Shown: positions 8,572-16,171, numbered from the stretch's first letter. The stretch is 16,171 nucleotides of DNA from an uncultured Prosthecobacter sp. (GCA_947523045.1 CANNUR010000044.1:1-16171); one strand, 5' to 3'. Made by a program: numbers and translations. Notes: a model not told the origin generated them from the sequence alone.

Positions 8572-9069
8572 TCAGCGAAACTTGCCCGTGATGTCGAACC
8601 AATACTCCCGAATCAAAGTGATTGTGCTTTGCTGGCGCTTTGCGAGGTGTTTGTCGAAGTCGAAGTTCGGGTTCTCAATTCCTCCCGCTCCTTCAAACTC
8701 GGCTTTCAACTCCTCCCAGACACGCTCCGGCATGGCCTGCACTTCAACCGTGATGTGATCAAAAGCGCGGCCCCCTTGATGGACAAGACGCTGACTCTGG
8801 TGCCGCCATTGGATTCCAGAAAAGCTGTCGCCCACAGGTCGCTGAATGATCAACTCTTCATGAAGACGCTTTTCGATAAAGACATCCTGCCACCCAAGCC
8901 AGTCAAAGGGTATCCCGTCAGCATCTGGATTTTCATTGCTGAGAATGCAGGCATCCTGCATCGAATAACCCCAGCCGCCGCAAATGGGCAATTCCCCTCC
9001 AAGGGATTTGAAATGCGCGAGTAGAACGTCACGAGGACTGGCTTCGGTTTTGAGGATTTGTATATACAT
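8572..9069 (-). CDS. Hypothetical protein downstream of the methylase-ATPase operon
   Basis: A 165-residue soluble protein of no family I can name. Visible blocks are LGGELPICGGWGYSMQDACILSN at about residues 23-45, FDWLGWQDVFIEKRLHEELI at about 55-74, and an aromatic C-terminal stretch LIREYWFDITGKF. It has no membrane segment or signal peptide, and no nuclease or nucleotide-binding motif. The conserved-looking N-terminal part suggests a genuine gene rather than a shadow. It starts 26 bp after the stop of the PLD-like gene on the same strand and shares the lower GC of that operon, so it may be its fourth member. A clear Shine-Dalgarno sequence is absent. Confidence 0.6.
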   Translation of the reverse strand: MYIQILKTEASPRDVLLAHFKSLGGELPICGGWGYSMQDACILSNENPDADGIPFDWLGWQDVFIEKRLHEELIIQRPVGDSFSGIQWRHQSQRLVHQGGRAFDHITVEVQAMPERVWEELKAEFEGAGGIENPNFDFDKHLAKRQQSTITLIREYWFDITGKFR

Positions 9070-9095
9070 TGATTAGGAACATATTTGCCAATGCA

Positions 9096-9983
9096 TCAAC
9101 TGTGAGGTGCTGCTGGAAGATCTACTCTAGGTGCAAATGTCAAAAAAAGATCACGGTTGGTGCCTGTTCGAGGATCAAACAGGTCAATTCCACGTCCTAA
9201 GTTTAAAGTGAAGGCTGGAGTCTTCAAGTAACGCTCGTGAGGCAGACTGCTTTCGCCATGACGTATCACAGTGGGCGTAATCTGCGTATCATCGCAAAGC
9301 CCATCGAGGCGATCCTGAATTTTTCCAGTTTGATAACCTTCCGTATGAATTACAAGTTCAATATCGCGCTTGGATTGTCGTAGGAAATCTATCCACCACG
9401 GGAGGTTGTGGTAGAAATTATCGCCAAATTCTCGTCCAATCACACTGTCGTAAATTTCGAATCTTCCTTCGACCAACAGGATTCTGGAAAGGTGCTTGTG
9501 GAAAAAATCGGACGACGTGATAACACCCCGCGGCAACGACAGCCCGAACTTGGCCTGCTGACATCTGGCCGCAAAATCACTTCCATGGAACCTGTCTACC
9601 GATGTCACCTCCACCTTGCCGCTCGGCAAAGTACCGGCAGTTTCGGTAATTATCGCATCCAAACAAGGATGACTGCGGTTTCGAAGCGCTACAGCCGCCG
9701 TTGTTAAATCATCATCCTTTTCGTCGACATCCAAAATGTCAACGAAGCGCTGCAACTCCCAGAGCTTCTCAAGCAAGGAGAAAATTAACTTGCGGGTGTC
9801 TTGATTTTCAATCGCTTTCACCGCATCCCTCAACTCCTGACCTGTGCGCCAGTCCGTTGTCTCAGCCAGCAAGCAGTTCCCGAGAATCACTCGGAAGATG
9901 CCAATAAGCGCATCCGCCCCAATCCCACCCATGCGGGAAAGCTTGCTGACGGATTGCGGATCAAGAAAAACACAAAAGATCAT
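9096..9983 (-). CDS. Protein with C-terminal MIT_C/phospholipase D-like domain
   Basis: A 295-residue soluble protein, third gene of the methylase-ATPase operon. The C-terminal part (about 165-285) resembles the MIT_C phospholipase D-like domain: YDSVIGREFGDNFYHNLPWW (178-197), a strand-turn segment IELVIHTEGYQ (208-218), SLPHERYLKTP (246-256) and LGRGIDLFDP (262-271). The PHER segment corresponds to the place where catalytic PLD enzymes carry an HxK motif, so this domain may be inactive or use other residues. The N-terminal 150 residues are unassigned; they begin MIFCVFLDPQSVSKL and include helix-rich and Asp/Glu-rich segments. The start is 3 bp after the ATPase stop, implying coupled expression. 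It is the best candidate effector or nucleic-acid-binding partner of the operon, which is inference. Confidence 0.65.
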   Translation of the reverse strand: MIFCVFLDPQSVSKLSRMGGIGADALIGIFRVILGNCLLAETTDWRTGQELRDAVKAIENQDTRKLIFSLLEKLWELQRFVDILDVDEKDDDLTTAAVALRNRSHPCLDAIITETAGTLPSGKVEVTSVDRFHGSDFAARCQQAKFGLSLPRGVITSSDFFHKHLSRILLVEGRFEIYDSVIGREFGDNFYHNLPWWIDFLRQSKRDIELVIHTEGYQTGKIQDRLDGLCDDTQITPTVIRHGESSLPHERYLKTPAFTLNLGRGIDLFDPRTGTNRDLFLTFAPRVDLPAAPHS

Positions 9984-9986
9984 GGC

Positions 9987-11891
9987 TCAAAACATTTCAT
10001 CCAACCTATCCTCAAAAAAACCCTGTGGCCAGTTGTCTCGAAAACGCCCATGCTCGTCGATCCTCAATTCCTGAATTGCCGATCCATGTTCGCTAGGCTG
10101 AACATACAAAACCGCCACATCTTGAGGATTGATCGGGCAAATACCGTCCGGCAGTTTATTCCTTGTTGTTTCCCGAATTCGTCTCAGCACGCGTAGAATC
10201 AAATGCTCGCTGTGGGTTTCGAGGATAAAAGTGTTGCCACTCTTGAGAGCAGATTCAATGAACAGGTCGCCGAGCTCAGTCTGTAGGGCGGGATGCAAAT
10301 GAATTTCAGGTTGCTCGATCGCAATAATCCTGTTTTCCGATGCAAAAGCTTGGGCTAAAACTGGAAGAACCTGACTAATGCCAACACCCACATCACGATG
10401 CGTGACTGAAGTGCCAGATCGCTCATCGATCAAAACCATTTCTGGGGGTCTCGAGCCCCCAATCTGATCAGCAATTTCAAGCGCCATTAGTTCTGCTGAT
10501 TTCTCTGAATCAACAATGGCCTTAGCAAGACTCGAAACAGCGCCCTTCTTCGATCTTAGATAGTGATCTCGTATCTGCTCCCAAAAGATACCGCCAGTTT
10601 GGTCAACCTCGTTTTTGATGAAATCCTCCGCAAAATTCTCCAAACACGAATCGCGCTGTTCTGCCTTCAAATCTTGGGCATCCACTGCATCCTCAAACGC
10701 GGGCTTTTGAAGCTCAATCAGTTCATGCAGCAAGTCAGGATTCTCTTCGAGGTAATCTCTGCAATTTAGACTCGACAGCCCAAGGTTATCCACAAGAGCA
10801 GTGTTCTGCTCCTCCCAGCCAGCCACATGAGCCAACAGTTGAGCATCATGTTCATCCAGCTTTGCACGCAAACTTTCCAACATCGCCTTTTCATCGATCA
10901 AGCGGCGCACCTTAATGCGATACTTTGACTTGAGCTTATCATGCGAGAGCCAGGCATTCACCTTGTCGCGTAATTGACGATCGTGGAGAATGCTCTTCCA
11001 AGCAAATCCACCTCCAGAGTGCCAGTTGGGGTCCGTGGCCTCGTCCTCGGTCAGTTGGCGGGAGGGATAAGAACGAAGTGGCCCAAGGTAGTTCATCGAT
11101 TGAAGATCAGCAGAAAACTGGTGATGTACTTCAGCGACGAAATCTCGAAGGATGGCGGGTAATATCCTTCGCAAAACGCTTTGCATCTGTCCTTCGAATG
11201 GAACTACATCGGCATCCTGAAGAATCTTAATATCACCTGAATCAGGTGAAAAATCCTTCGGGAAAAAAACCCTCTCCGGGAAAAAACTGAAACTGTCAAC
11301 AGTGGCGTAACGACTGATGATACGAGAAACTTCATCCTGGAGCAAAGCCACGTATTCAGAATAATCCAGCGAAGCACGCCGGCAAACCCATGTTGCAATC
11401 CGCTCAGTTAGCGGATGCTTCGCCTCCCAAGTGTTAAAAACCATCTGACCATCCTGCGCCGGTGTCAGCAAAAAGAGCTCATCTCCGTCCACATCAAGCT
11501 GACAGCTCTGCAAACGGCATGCACCCTTCATGTCCTGACTGATAGCGATAGAGATGCGCAACGCCCGGACATTTTTCAGCAGTGCACTCTGAAGAGGAGC
11601 GTCCGCACCAAGGTCTTTGCAGAGACTGAAGGAAACGGCCTTGCCTGGGTTTTGCCCCTTTTTATGAAGATAATTCGCAAAACCACCGAGTTCCACGGAG
11701 TTCCCAGCCATATCAACATGATTGGCATCCCACTTACCTCGGACCAGGGCATGCCGTGCCAGCAACAAGGCGTGAATTAAGCTCGATTTACCGGAGCTGT
11801 TGGCGCCAAAAATCAAGGTTATCGGCCGCAACGGAATGTGCTGCTCTTGGCCAAAGGCTTTGAAGTTGGAAAGTGAAAACTTGTTTATCAT
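9987..11891 (-). CDS. DUF3696 family ATPase (ABC/SMC-like AAA)
   Basis: A 634-residue ATPase of the overcoming-lysogenization-like, SMC-related group with a DUF3696 tail. Walker A is GANSSGKS at residues 29-36 after the typical start FSLSNFKAFGQ. YLGPLRSYPSR (268-278) is a family block. The signature-like DVGVGISQ is at 500-507, Walker B IAIEQPEIHLHP at 523-534, and the H-loop ETHSEHL at 558-564. The end (ELRIDEHGRFRDNWPQGFF) is the DUF3696 motif. A charged, helical insertion at about 310-470 separates the two halves. No TOPRIM domain is fused, so it is not an OLD nuclease. It overlaps the methylase stop by 4 bp (ATGA) and is followed after 3 bp by the PLD-like gene. Relatives occur in several anti-phage systems, and a sensor or motor role here is inferred. 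Confidence 0.88.
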   Translation of the reverse strand: MINKFSLSNFKAFGQEQHIPLRPITLIFGANSSGKSSLIHALLLARHALVRGKWDANHVDMAGNSVELGGFANYLHKKGQNPGKAVSFSLCKDLGADAPLQSALLKNVRALRISIAISQDMKGACRLQSCQLDVDGDELFLLTPAQDGQMVFNTWEAKHPLTERIATWVCRRASLDYSEYVALLQDEVSRIISRYATVDSFSFFPERVFFPKDFSPDSGDIKILQDADVVPFEGQMQSVLRRILPAILRDFVAEVHHQFSADLQSMNYLGPLRSYPSRQLTEDEATDPNWHSGGGFAWKSILHDRQLRDKVNAWLSHDKLKSKYRIKVRRLIDEKAMLESLRAKLDEHDAQLLAHVAGWEEQNTALVDNLGLSSLNCRDYLEENPDLLHELIELQKPAFEDAVDAQDLKAEQRDSCLENFAEDFIKNEVDQTGGIFWEQIRDHYLRSKKGAVSSLAKAIVDSEKSAELMALEIADQIGGSRPPEMVLIDERSGTSVTHRDVGVGISQVLPVLAQAFASENRIIAIEQPEIHLHPALQTELGDLFIESALKSGNTFILETHSEHLILRVLRRIRETTRNKLPDGICPINPQDVAVLYVQPSEHGSAIQELRIDEHGRFRDNWPQGFFEDRLDEMF

Positions 11892-13987
11892 GAATGAAAC
11901 TGGTTTGTCTCGGTATCTGTATTTGATCCGAATTTTTTCAGGCGCAATGTTTCCAGCATCATGCGCGCCTTTGCGGTTATGCTGTCAGAAGCCAAAAGCA
12001 GTTTGCTAATGCAGTTCAGGGGTGCCATGACATCCCTTTGAACGGTAAGCGACGGAACCCTAATCATGGTGTCGCAAATGGTTGAAAGGGAAAGTGTGGG
12101 CATCGTCGTTCCCCGAGCCATTTTCGCAATTTTGTTCAAAAAAACAGGTTCCAGTAGCTGGTGGAGCAGAAATTCAGGAAGAATCTTTTCGGGGTCAGGC
12201 CTGAGCACTGCAAAGATTCCCGACGCGAAAGCTCCATGCGCTTTGGATGGCACGAGGGCAATACCACTCGAATTCGCTCGGGCGGTATGGACGAGAACAT
12301 CCCCTTCCCTTAACCTCCAACGTGCTCGAGCGGGCAAGTCCTCCCTTTTCAGACGCTGTGGGTGCAAAATCATGTTGCTCACGGAATCGATGTTGGAAGG
12401 CTCGACGTAAAAAACGTCCTCACCGTCTACGGTGCCCAGAGTGCTCGAAGGCACCGGCACTAGCAAATCACCCAGACGAACTTGCTGGAACGATTCATAA
12501 TCGACCTCTGAATCGAGTTGCGTCCCCCGCAATTCGTCGATGGCCTTAGCAAGGCCTGTCAGTGGTTCTTCAATCTGCAATCTCAACGCATCCATATCCG
12601 CCAGCGGAGCCTTTCGACTGGGTTTGTAGTACGAGGCGCTGAGGATTCCGCCACTCGCCTGGATTTTTTGCACAGAGACCCACCAGCCTGTTGGTTCTGG
12701 GTCATCAAAATGCATAACCTTCTCCGTGTTGATGCCAGGTGGTTTGCTGAAACCGTAACGAGCGTACGATTCCCAGATTGAGAGAAAGACACTGAGCCCA
12801 AGATCACCCTCGCGTCCGACTTGTCGACGCGAGGGTGTAGGCGACAACTCGTAAAACCAGACGGGCTTGTCGATCCTTCCCTCCAGACACGGTCGCCTGC
12901 TAAATACAAGCACACTCATTTTGAGGCTGCTGATGGGTAGCAAACCTCGACCGCCAAGGGATATGACTGCATGAACATCGAAATCTTCCAGAAGTTTTCG
13001 TCTCATCTCCACGTGCACTGGACTCATCCCAAACAAGAGCCCCTCCGGTACTACGACCACGGCACGTCCACTAGGTGCGAGAGCCTTCATGGCAAGGGCC
13101 AAGAACAACAATTCGGTGTACCGACTCTCAAGCCCCAAGTCTGCCCTCACCTTACCTAAAGATTCGCGTCCGCCGAACGGCGGATTGGCAATCACTATCG
13201 AGTACCCGCGGCTCAACTCTTGCTCTGAAAGTGGACCTGCAGGGTCGAGTGAGTTGCCGCAACTCACAGACTCAGCAGGCTGTCCATGAAAGATCAAATT
13301 CAAGCGGGCTAGCCTCGCCAATGGCCACACCAGTTCCACTCCCTTCACCTGACCAAGTGAAGGATTTGACGGCATTTCCGCCAGATTGCATTCAAACCTC
13401 TTTGCTGCGGCTAGTGCTCGGCCGAGAAGCACGCCTGTTCCACAGCAAGGGTCCAGAATGGTGTCAGACGGTTCGGGACGTGCAATTTGAACCAACAATT
13501 CACGCAACGGGTCGGGTGTGAACATCTGCCCATCACTGGGTGATGTTGGCACCTTTCTGAGCAAACCATCCATCAAAGCACCGCGTGCGGAATCTGACAT
13601 CTGCAAAATTTGCAGTTTGCCAATCAGGTCCACGACTTGCTGCAGCTCGCTCGTCAACTCGATTTCCATCCTCACGCTTCGAAAATATTCACCCACTTCC
13701 GGATCAACTTTGACTTGTGCAGCCAAATACGGAAACACTCTGTTGCGCAGGATATCCAGCATCTCCGTCCCCTTTAGACAGCTCCACTCGGCCCAAGTGT
13801 ATCGTAGCGCAGATCCTTCAAAGATGGCTTCCTTGCCTTCTTCACGCCGTTGGGCATCAACTTCATCAATCCACTTCAAATAGAGCAGGTGAGCAACCTG
13901 CTCAACTGCTTGCTGCGGCAGCATGCTGGCGCGCAGACACTCAATGGCATGGAGTGGGGTTGAGTCGATTTTGGAAGTCTGGGGCAT
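11888..13987 (-). CDS. Type I-like N6-adenine DNA methylase fused to a single specificity domain
   Basis: A 699-residue fusion. The HsdM-like part has a helical N-terminus (10-150), the FTPDPLRELL segment that matches the QxxTP block of HsdM (153-165), S-adenosylmethionine-binding motif I ILDPCCGTGVLL (177-188), and the catalytic adenine motif NPPFGG (268-273). Residues 502-675 look like one target-recognition unit of an HsdS subunit (VRLGDLLVPVP, then WRLREGDVLVHTA, then ARGTTMPTLSLSTI and IRVPSLTVQRDVM), ending in a short helical tail. Both catalytic motifs appear intact, so it should methylate adenine at a defined site. With one recognition unit, a half-site or dimer-based symmetric target is likely. 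No HsdR or second HsdS is present. It is the first gene of the operon and divergent from the LysR gene. Confidence 0.88.
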   Translation of the reverse strand: MPQTSKIDSTPLHAIECLRASMLPQQAVEQVAHLLYLKWIDEVDAQRREEGKEAIFEGSALRYTWAEWSCLKGTEMLDILRNRVFPYLAAQVKVDPEVGEYFRSVRMEIELTSELQQVVDLIGKLQILQMSDSARGALMDGLLRKVPTSPSDGQMFTPDPLRELLVQIARPEPSDTILDPCCGTGVLLGRALAAAKRFECNLAEMPSNPSLGQVKGVELVWPLARLARLNLIFHGQPAESVSCGNSLDPAGPLSEQELSRGYSIVIANPPFGGRESLGKVRADLGLESRYTELLFLALAMKALAPSGRAVVVVPEGLLFGMSPVHVEMRRKLLEDFDVHAVISLGGRGLLPISSLKMSVLVFSRRPCLEGRIDKPVWFYELSPTPSRRQVGREGDLGLSVFLSIWESYARYGFSKPPGINTEKVMHFDDPEPTGWWVSVQKIQASGGILSASYYKPSRKAPLADMDALRLQIEEPLTGLAKAIDELRGTQLDSEVDYESFQQVRLGDLLVPVPSSTLGTVDGEDVFYVEPSNIDSVSNMILHPQRLKREDLPARARWRLREGDVLVHTARANSSGIALVPSKAHGAFASGIFAVLRPDPEKILPEFLLHQLLEPVFLNKIAKMARGTTMPTLSLSTICDTMIRVPSLTVQRDVMAPLNCISKLLLASDSITAKARMMLETLRLKKFGSNTDTETNQFHS

Positions 13988-14062
13988 TACTGGTCGGCAG
14001 GCTGATGTGATTGTGTTTTACGGCATGTTCATTTCGCTTGCTAGCTCAAAGCACATGCAATA

Positions 14063-14080
14063 CATGACTCCACAGTCATG
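14063..14080. promoter_or_regulatory. Perfect inverted repeat overlapping the LysR start codon
   Basis: CATGACT (14063-14069) and AGTCATG (14074-14080) are exact reverse complements around CCAC. The right arm includes the ATG of the LysR-family gene, and the site lies 76 bp upstream of the methylase start. A regulator bound here would block the LysR gene and could influence the divergent operon. Autoregulation by the LysR protein is a natural guess, but the spacing is not the classical T-N11-A. Confidence 0.45.
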
Positions 14081-15007
14081 TTCCGAGAACTCGCCAATCT
14101 GTCCGGGCTTTCCCTGGAGCGTCTTGCCTCGCTTTGTGAGGTGGCGGAAGCGGGCAGCATTGGGCAGGCAGCACGGGGGGATGCGAACCGGCAGAGTTTG
14201 CTGAGCCGGCAGATTGCCGAGCTGGAGGCGGTGTTCGGAGTATCCTTGCTGGCGCGGCAGAGTCGGCCCTATCGGCTCACCGACGAAGGCCGGGAATTGG
14301 CGCGGACGGCCAAGGATTTTTTCCTGTCGGCCGGGGATTTGCGCCGGCGTTCTCAGCAACACTCGCTGCGGGTTGTCGTGGGCGCGGGGGAAAGCCTGAT
14401 CCAGTGGCTGCTGTTTCCTGCCTGCGAACGGATTCGGCAGCAATCCGGTGAGCGCATCGTCTTTGCCTTCCGCAATCTGGAGAGTGCGCGTCTGGTCGAG
14501 GCCCTGCAGCAGGGGGAAGTCGATCTGGCCCTTGTGCGTCAAGAGGATGTGCCCCCCAGTCTGCAGCACTCGAAACCCTGGCAGTACGAACAGACCGCCT
14601 TCGTGCCCAAGGCGTTGTCGCGAACCACGTCAGCGCTGACAGCGCGTGAGCTGGCGGAGCTGCCGTGGGCCGTCTTGGAGGGACACGGGCATTTTCGCCA
14701 GTTCCTTGAAGCGCGGGCATCCGAAGCCGGTGGAGCACTGCATGCCGCGCTCGAATGCTCGTCCTACCCGCAGATTGCCGCAGCGGTGAAGTGCGGTCGC
14801 TACGCCGGTTTCCTTCCGGAGTTCGCCAAAAGCTATTTCACCGGCGATGGCGCTGTGGTTCAGCGTCCCCTGGCCGATCCGCTCTGCTACACACGTTCGC
14901 TGGCACTGGCTTGGCGCGAGGCCGGCCTGCGCAGCCGGCCCTTTTTGACCGACGTGCTGGAACAACTTGTGACACGCTTGGACAAAGCTTTCCGCAAAGG
15001 GCGCTGA
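14078..15007 (+). CDS. LysR family transcriptional regulator
   Basis: A 309-residue regulator of typical LysR length. Residues 12-70 form the winged helix-turn-helix domain: LERLASLCEVAEAGSIGQAA, then the recognition helix around NRQSLLSRQIAELEAVFG, then LLARQSRPYRLTDEGREL. Residues 95-300 form the periplasmic-binding-protein-like effector domain, beginning LRVVVGAGESLIQWLLFP and containing LQQGEVDLALVR. The HTH starts with ARGDANRQSLLSRQ, slightly unlike the usual AA-x-x-LxxSQPAxS pattern, but the architecture is clear. The inducer is unknown. The gene is divergent from the methylase operon with a 90-bp gap, so it may control it. Its GC-rich codon use is closer to the core genes than to the operon. 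Confidence 0.9.
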   Translation: MFRELANLSGLSLERLASLCEVAEAGSIGQAARGDANRQSLLSRQIAELEAVFGVSLLARQSRPYRLTDEGRELARTAKDFFLSAGDLRRRSQQHSLRVVVGAGESLIQWLLFPACERIRQQSGERIVFAFRNLESARLVEALQQGEVDLALVRQEDVPPSLQHSKPWQYEQTAFVPKALSRTTSALTARELAELPWAVLEGHGHFRQFLEARASEAGGALHAALECSSYPQIAAAVKCGRYAGFLPEFAKSYFTGDGAVVQRPLADPLCYTRSLALAWREAGLRSRPFLTDVLEQLVTRLDKAFRKGR

Positions 15008-15008
15008 G

Positions 15009-15034
15009 GGCTTTCAGCCGACGCCACGAAAGCC
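15009..15034. terminator. Hairpin between convergent genes, possible terminator
   Basis: GGCTTTC (15009-15015) and GAAAGCC (15028-15034) form a 7-bp perfect stem with a 12-nt loop right after the LysR stop codon and in front of the convergent DUF1553 stop. It has no U-tract on either strand, so classification as an intrinsic terminator rests on position and stem only. Confidence 0.3.
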
Positions 15035-15073
15035 GGGACCATGCCAGCTCAGGGGCCTTGGCGCTTGTCCGGC

Positions 15074-16171
15074 CTATTCCTTGCCCAGAGCCTCATCGAG
15101 GTTGAGGACGAGTTGGCCGAGGGCGGTGAAGGCGGCGTGGTCGGTGGCGTCGAGCCTGGGGTCGCGGGGGGATTCGCCGACGGCGAGCAGTTCCTTCGCC
15201 GCGGCGGGGTCGGCGCGGAACTGGGCGCGCTGGCGGTCGAGACGCTGCTGGAGGATGGCGACCTCAGTCGCCGAGGGCGCGCGGAAAAGCACGCGGCGGT
15301 AGAGCTCCGCCAGACGTGCGCGATCGTCGTTGCCCGCCCGCAGGGCATGCTGGGCGAGGGCGCGGGCGGCCTCGACGTAGCCGGTTTCATTGAGGGTGGT
15401 CAGGGCATGCAGCGGCGTGTTGGTGCGCTTGAGCTTGACCTCGCAGACCTGGCGCGCGGCGTTGTCGAACAGCATCGTCGGTCCGGCGATGCGCCGCCAG
15501 TAGGTGTACAGGGTGCGCCGGTACAGGGCTTCGCCATGGTCCTGCACATAGCTCTTTTTGCCGAAGGTGGCCTCCTCCCAGATGCCCTCGGGCTGGTAGG
15601 GTTTGACCGCCGGTCCACCCTGGGTCGGGCTCAGCAACCCGGCGGCGGCCAGGGCGACATCGCGCAGCATCCAGGACGGCAGGCGGTGGCGCGGCCCGCG
15701 CGCGAGCAGGCGGTTTTCCGGATCAAGCTCGGCCAACTGGGGCGTGACCTTGGAGCTTTGCCGGTAGGTGCGACTCGTCACCATCAAGCGCAGCAGGTGC
15801 TTCACATCCCAGCCGCTGTCCATGAACTCGACCGCCAGCCAGTCGAGCAATTCCGGGTGACTGGGTTTTTCGCCCTGCAGGCCGAAGTCCTCGACGCTCT
15901 TGACCAGGCCGGTGCCGAACAGGGCCTGCCAGAAGCGGTTCACCGTCACGCGCGCGGTGAGCGGATTGCGTCGGTCCACCAGCCAGCGGGCGAGATCGAG
16001 TCGGTTGGCACGGGCCCCCGCTTTCGCGCTCTCCCCGGCCAGGGCCGCCGGCATGGCACCGGTCACCTTGACCGGCGTTGGCTTGTCGTAGGCGCCCTTG
16101 TCGAGGATGAAGGTGTCGCGCAGGTCCTTGACCTGATCCATGATCATCACGCGGGTGACATTGGCCTGGGC
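15074..16171 (-). CDS. DUF1553 (PSD1-type) domain protein, partial
   Basis: The C-terminal part of a large protein; the frame stays open to the window edge, so the true start lies outside. At least 366 residues are visible. DUF1553 signatures are clear: [20 protein letters not shown], then [22 protein letters not shown], then [21 protein letters not shown] and LIRLMVTS-like [13 protein letters not shown]. The family-typical TYWRR and [23 protein letters not shown] block follows. These proteins usually combine DUF1549, DUF1553 and sometimes a cytochrome c-like PSCyt domain. They are numerous in Planctomycetota and Verrucomicrobiota, often beside sulfatases or DUF1501 genes. Their biochemical function is unknown. 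It is convergent with the LysR gene. Confidence 0.9.
   Translation of the reverse strand, partial: AQANVTRVMIMDQVKDLRDTFILDKGAYDKPTPVKVTGAMPAALAGESAKAGARANRLDLARWLVDRRNPLTARVTVNRFWQALFGTGLVKSVEDFGLQGEKPSHPELLDWLAVEFMDSGWDVKHLLRLMVTSRTYRQSSKVTPQLAELDPENRLLARGPRHRLPSWMLRDVALAAAGLLSPTQGGPAVKPYQPEGIWEEATFGKKSYVQDHGEALYRRTLYTYWRRIAGPTMLFDNAARQVCEVKLKRTNTPLHALTTLNETGYVEAARALAQHALRAGNDDRARLAELYRRVLFRAPSATEVAILQQRLDRQRAQFRADPAAAKELLAVGESPRDPRLDATDHAAFTALGQLVLNLDEALGKE

Noticed and set aside
9987..11891. OLD-family nuclease (Gabija GajA-like) for the ATPase
   Set aside because: No TOPRIM domain follows the ATPase part. The C-terminus is the DUF3696 tail, and no UvrD-like helicase partner is present.
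11888..13987. Complete type I restriction-modification locus
   Set aside because: Only the methylase-specificity fusion is present. No HsdR-like helicase/nuclease gene occurs anywhere in the window.
14018..14569. 183-aa minus-strand open frame
   Set aside because: Antisense to the LysR gene, which has full-length family similarity. The product has no domain.

Overview
The window reads as a piece of chromosome from a high-GC bacterium of the Planctomycetota-Verrucomicrobiota group, most likely Verrucomicrobiota. The main pointer is the truncated DUF1553 (PSD1-type) gene at the right end, a family expanded in those phyla, helped by a short secreted DUF1080-like protein at 7.8-8.5 kb. This placement is inference: there is no rRNA or other phylogenetic marker, and I see no tRNA, CRISPR array or transposase.

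Left part (1-6.9 kb): ordinary housekeeping genes with strong C/G third-position bias. On the minus strand a nitroreductase-family gene overlaps a DUF456 membrane-protein gene by 8 bp, and imperfect heptamer repeats follow the latter. A plus-strand EVE-domain gene comes next. A tight minus-strand operon then encodes tsaC/Sua5 (tRNA t6A synthesis), murJ (lipid II flippase) and a small membrane-anchored helical protein, with 3-5 bp gaps. Divergent from it is zwf (glucose-6-phosphate dehydrogenase), behind a leader with two perfect inverted repeats.

Middle (6.9-8.5 kb): just after zwf lies a short coding-like stretch that ends where a VapBC-type toxin-antitoxin pair begins, possibly a gene truncated by insertion. 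The antitoxin gene has three 8-bp tandem repeats in front of it. The DUF1080-like gene follows.

Right-middle (8.5-14.0 kb): a minus-strand operon of visibly lower GC (45% in 9361-9420 and 42% in 10321-10380, against 62% in 6001-6060, counted by hand). In order of transcription it encodes (1) a fused N6-adenine DNA methylase with one C-terminal target-recognition-like domain, (2) a 634-aa DUF3696-type ATPase with ABC/SMC-like motifs, overlapping the methylase by 4 bp, (3) a 295-aa protein with a C-terminal MIT_C/phospholipase-D-like domain, 3 bp further on, and (4) possibly a 165-aa unknown protein after 26 bp. No HsdR, helicase or standard restriction nuclease is present. This is the best candidate for a little-described anti-phage or genome-conflict system: the methylase would mark or recognise DNA, the ATPase would sense or gate, and the PLD-like protein would be the candidate effector.

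Right end (14.0-16.2 kb): a divergent LysR-family regulator whose start codon lies inside a perfect inverted repeat, then the convergent, truncated DUF1553 gene.
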